Assembly: GCA_946886065.1 (NCBI GenBank)
Contig: CAMPHU010000277.1
Coordinates: forward strand, 1-5,724
From: an uncultured Massilia sp.
GTDB taxonomy: Bacteria > Pseudomonadota > Gammaproteobacteria > Burkholderiales > Burkholderiaceae
Direction of reading: 5' to 3'
DNA: 5,724 nucleotides
The position numbers were made by a program, and so were the translations under genes. The notes beneath the pieces were generated by a model. That model saw nothing but the letters and a program-made list of their open reading frames with translations, had not been told where the DNA came from and ran no database searches. Positions 5,654-5,724 of the stretch are shown piece after piece. The stretch's first letter is position 1. Each line of letters begins with the position of its first letter.

Positions 5654-5705
5654 GCCTCTGGTCGTCTGCGTACCGCATCAACTGCCAGCACCCGCGCCCT
5701 AAAAA

Positions 5706-5724
5706 CGTCATCCCGGCGAAGGCC
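5706..5724. repeat. Left part of a dispersed intergenic palindromic repeat
   Basis: The last 19 bases, CGTCATCCCGGCGAAGGCC, match the start of the 'CGTCATYCCNGCGAAGGCNGG' type of dispersed repeat that I know from intergenic regions of many proteobacteria. The expected inverted arm (GGGATCCAG-like) would lie beyond the window edge. It sits 52 bases after the HD-GYP stop, a typical place for such elements. Identification is from memory of the motif and only half of it is visible. Confidence 0.55.

Overview
The window is GC-rich, and its proteins look like those of a Gram-negative bacterium. It holds two exported proteins with Sec-type signal peptides, an RNA polymerase ECF sigma factor, a DUF3016 protein and a REC-DUF3369-HD-GYP response regulator. 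Protein style, gene content and a partial 'CGTCATCCCGGCGAAGG' intergenic repeat at the right edge fit a betaproteobacterium, most likely of the Massilia/Oxalobacteraceae type. The taxon is an inference from pattern recognition and was not tested. I see no insertion sequences, phage genes, tRNA or rRNA genes, or CRISPR arrays.

Left block (1-2335, + strand): three closely spaced genes look like one operon. They are an ECF-type sigma factor (74-700), a single-pass membrane protein of unknown family (718-1218) and an exported protein (1265-2335). The C-terminal part of the exported protein recalls the LolA/RseB type of envelope protein. The order sigma / membrane protein / periplasmic protein parallels the RpoE-RseA-RseB envelope-stress circuit, but the second gene lacks any recognisable anti-sigma motif. 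The leader of the sigma gene can fold so that its ribosome binding site and start codon are buried in a 12-pair helix. This suggests control of translation.

Middle block (2336-3174): a 30-bp perfect palindrome at 2400-2429 lies between the operon and a convergent gene for a secreted DUF3016 protein (2447-2938, - strand). Just upstream of that gene is a tandem array of six 11-bp units (2956-3021), close to one helical turn each. It is the most conspicuous unexplained DNA structure in the window.

Right block (3175-5724, + strand): a complete Fpg/Nei-type DNA glycosylase (GTG start at 3175) is followed by a 226-bp gap containing a 10-bp palindrome and a good sigma-70-like promoter (4038-4066). 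Then comes a complete response regulator with a cyclic-di-GMP phosphodiesterase (HD-GYP) output domain (4142-5653). The last 71 bases hold no gene and end inside the intergenic repeat. Apart from the first operon, the genes look like independent housekeeping or signalling units.
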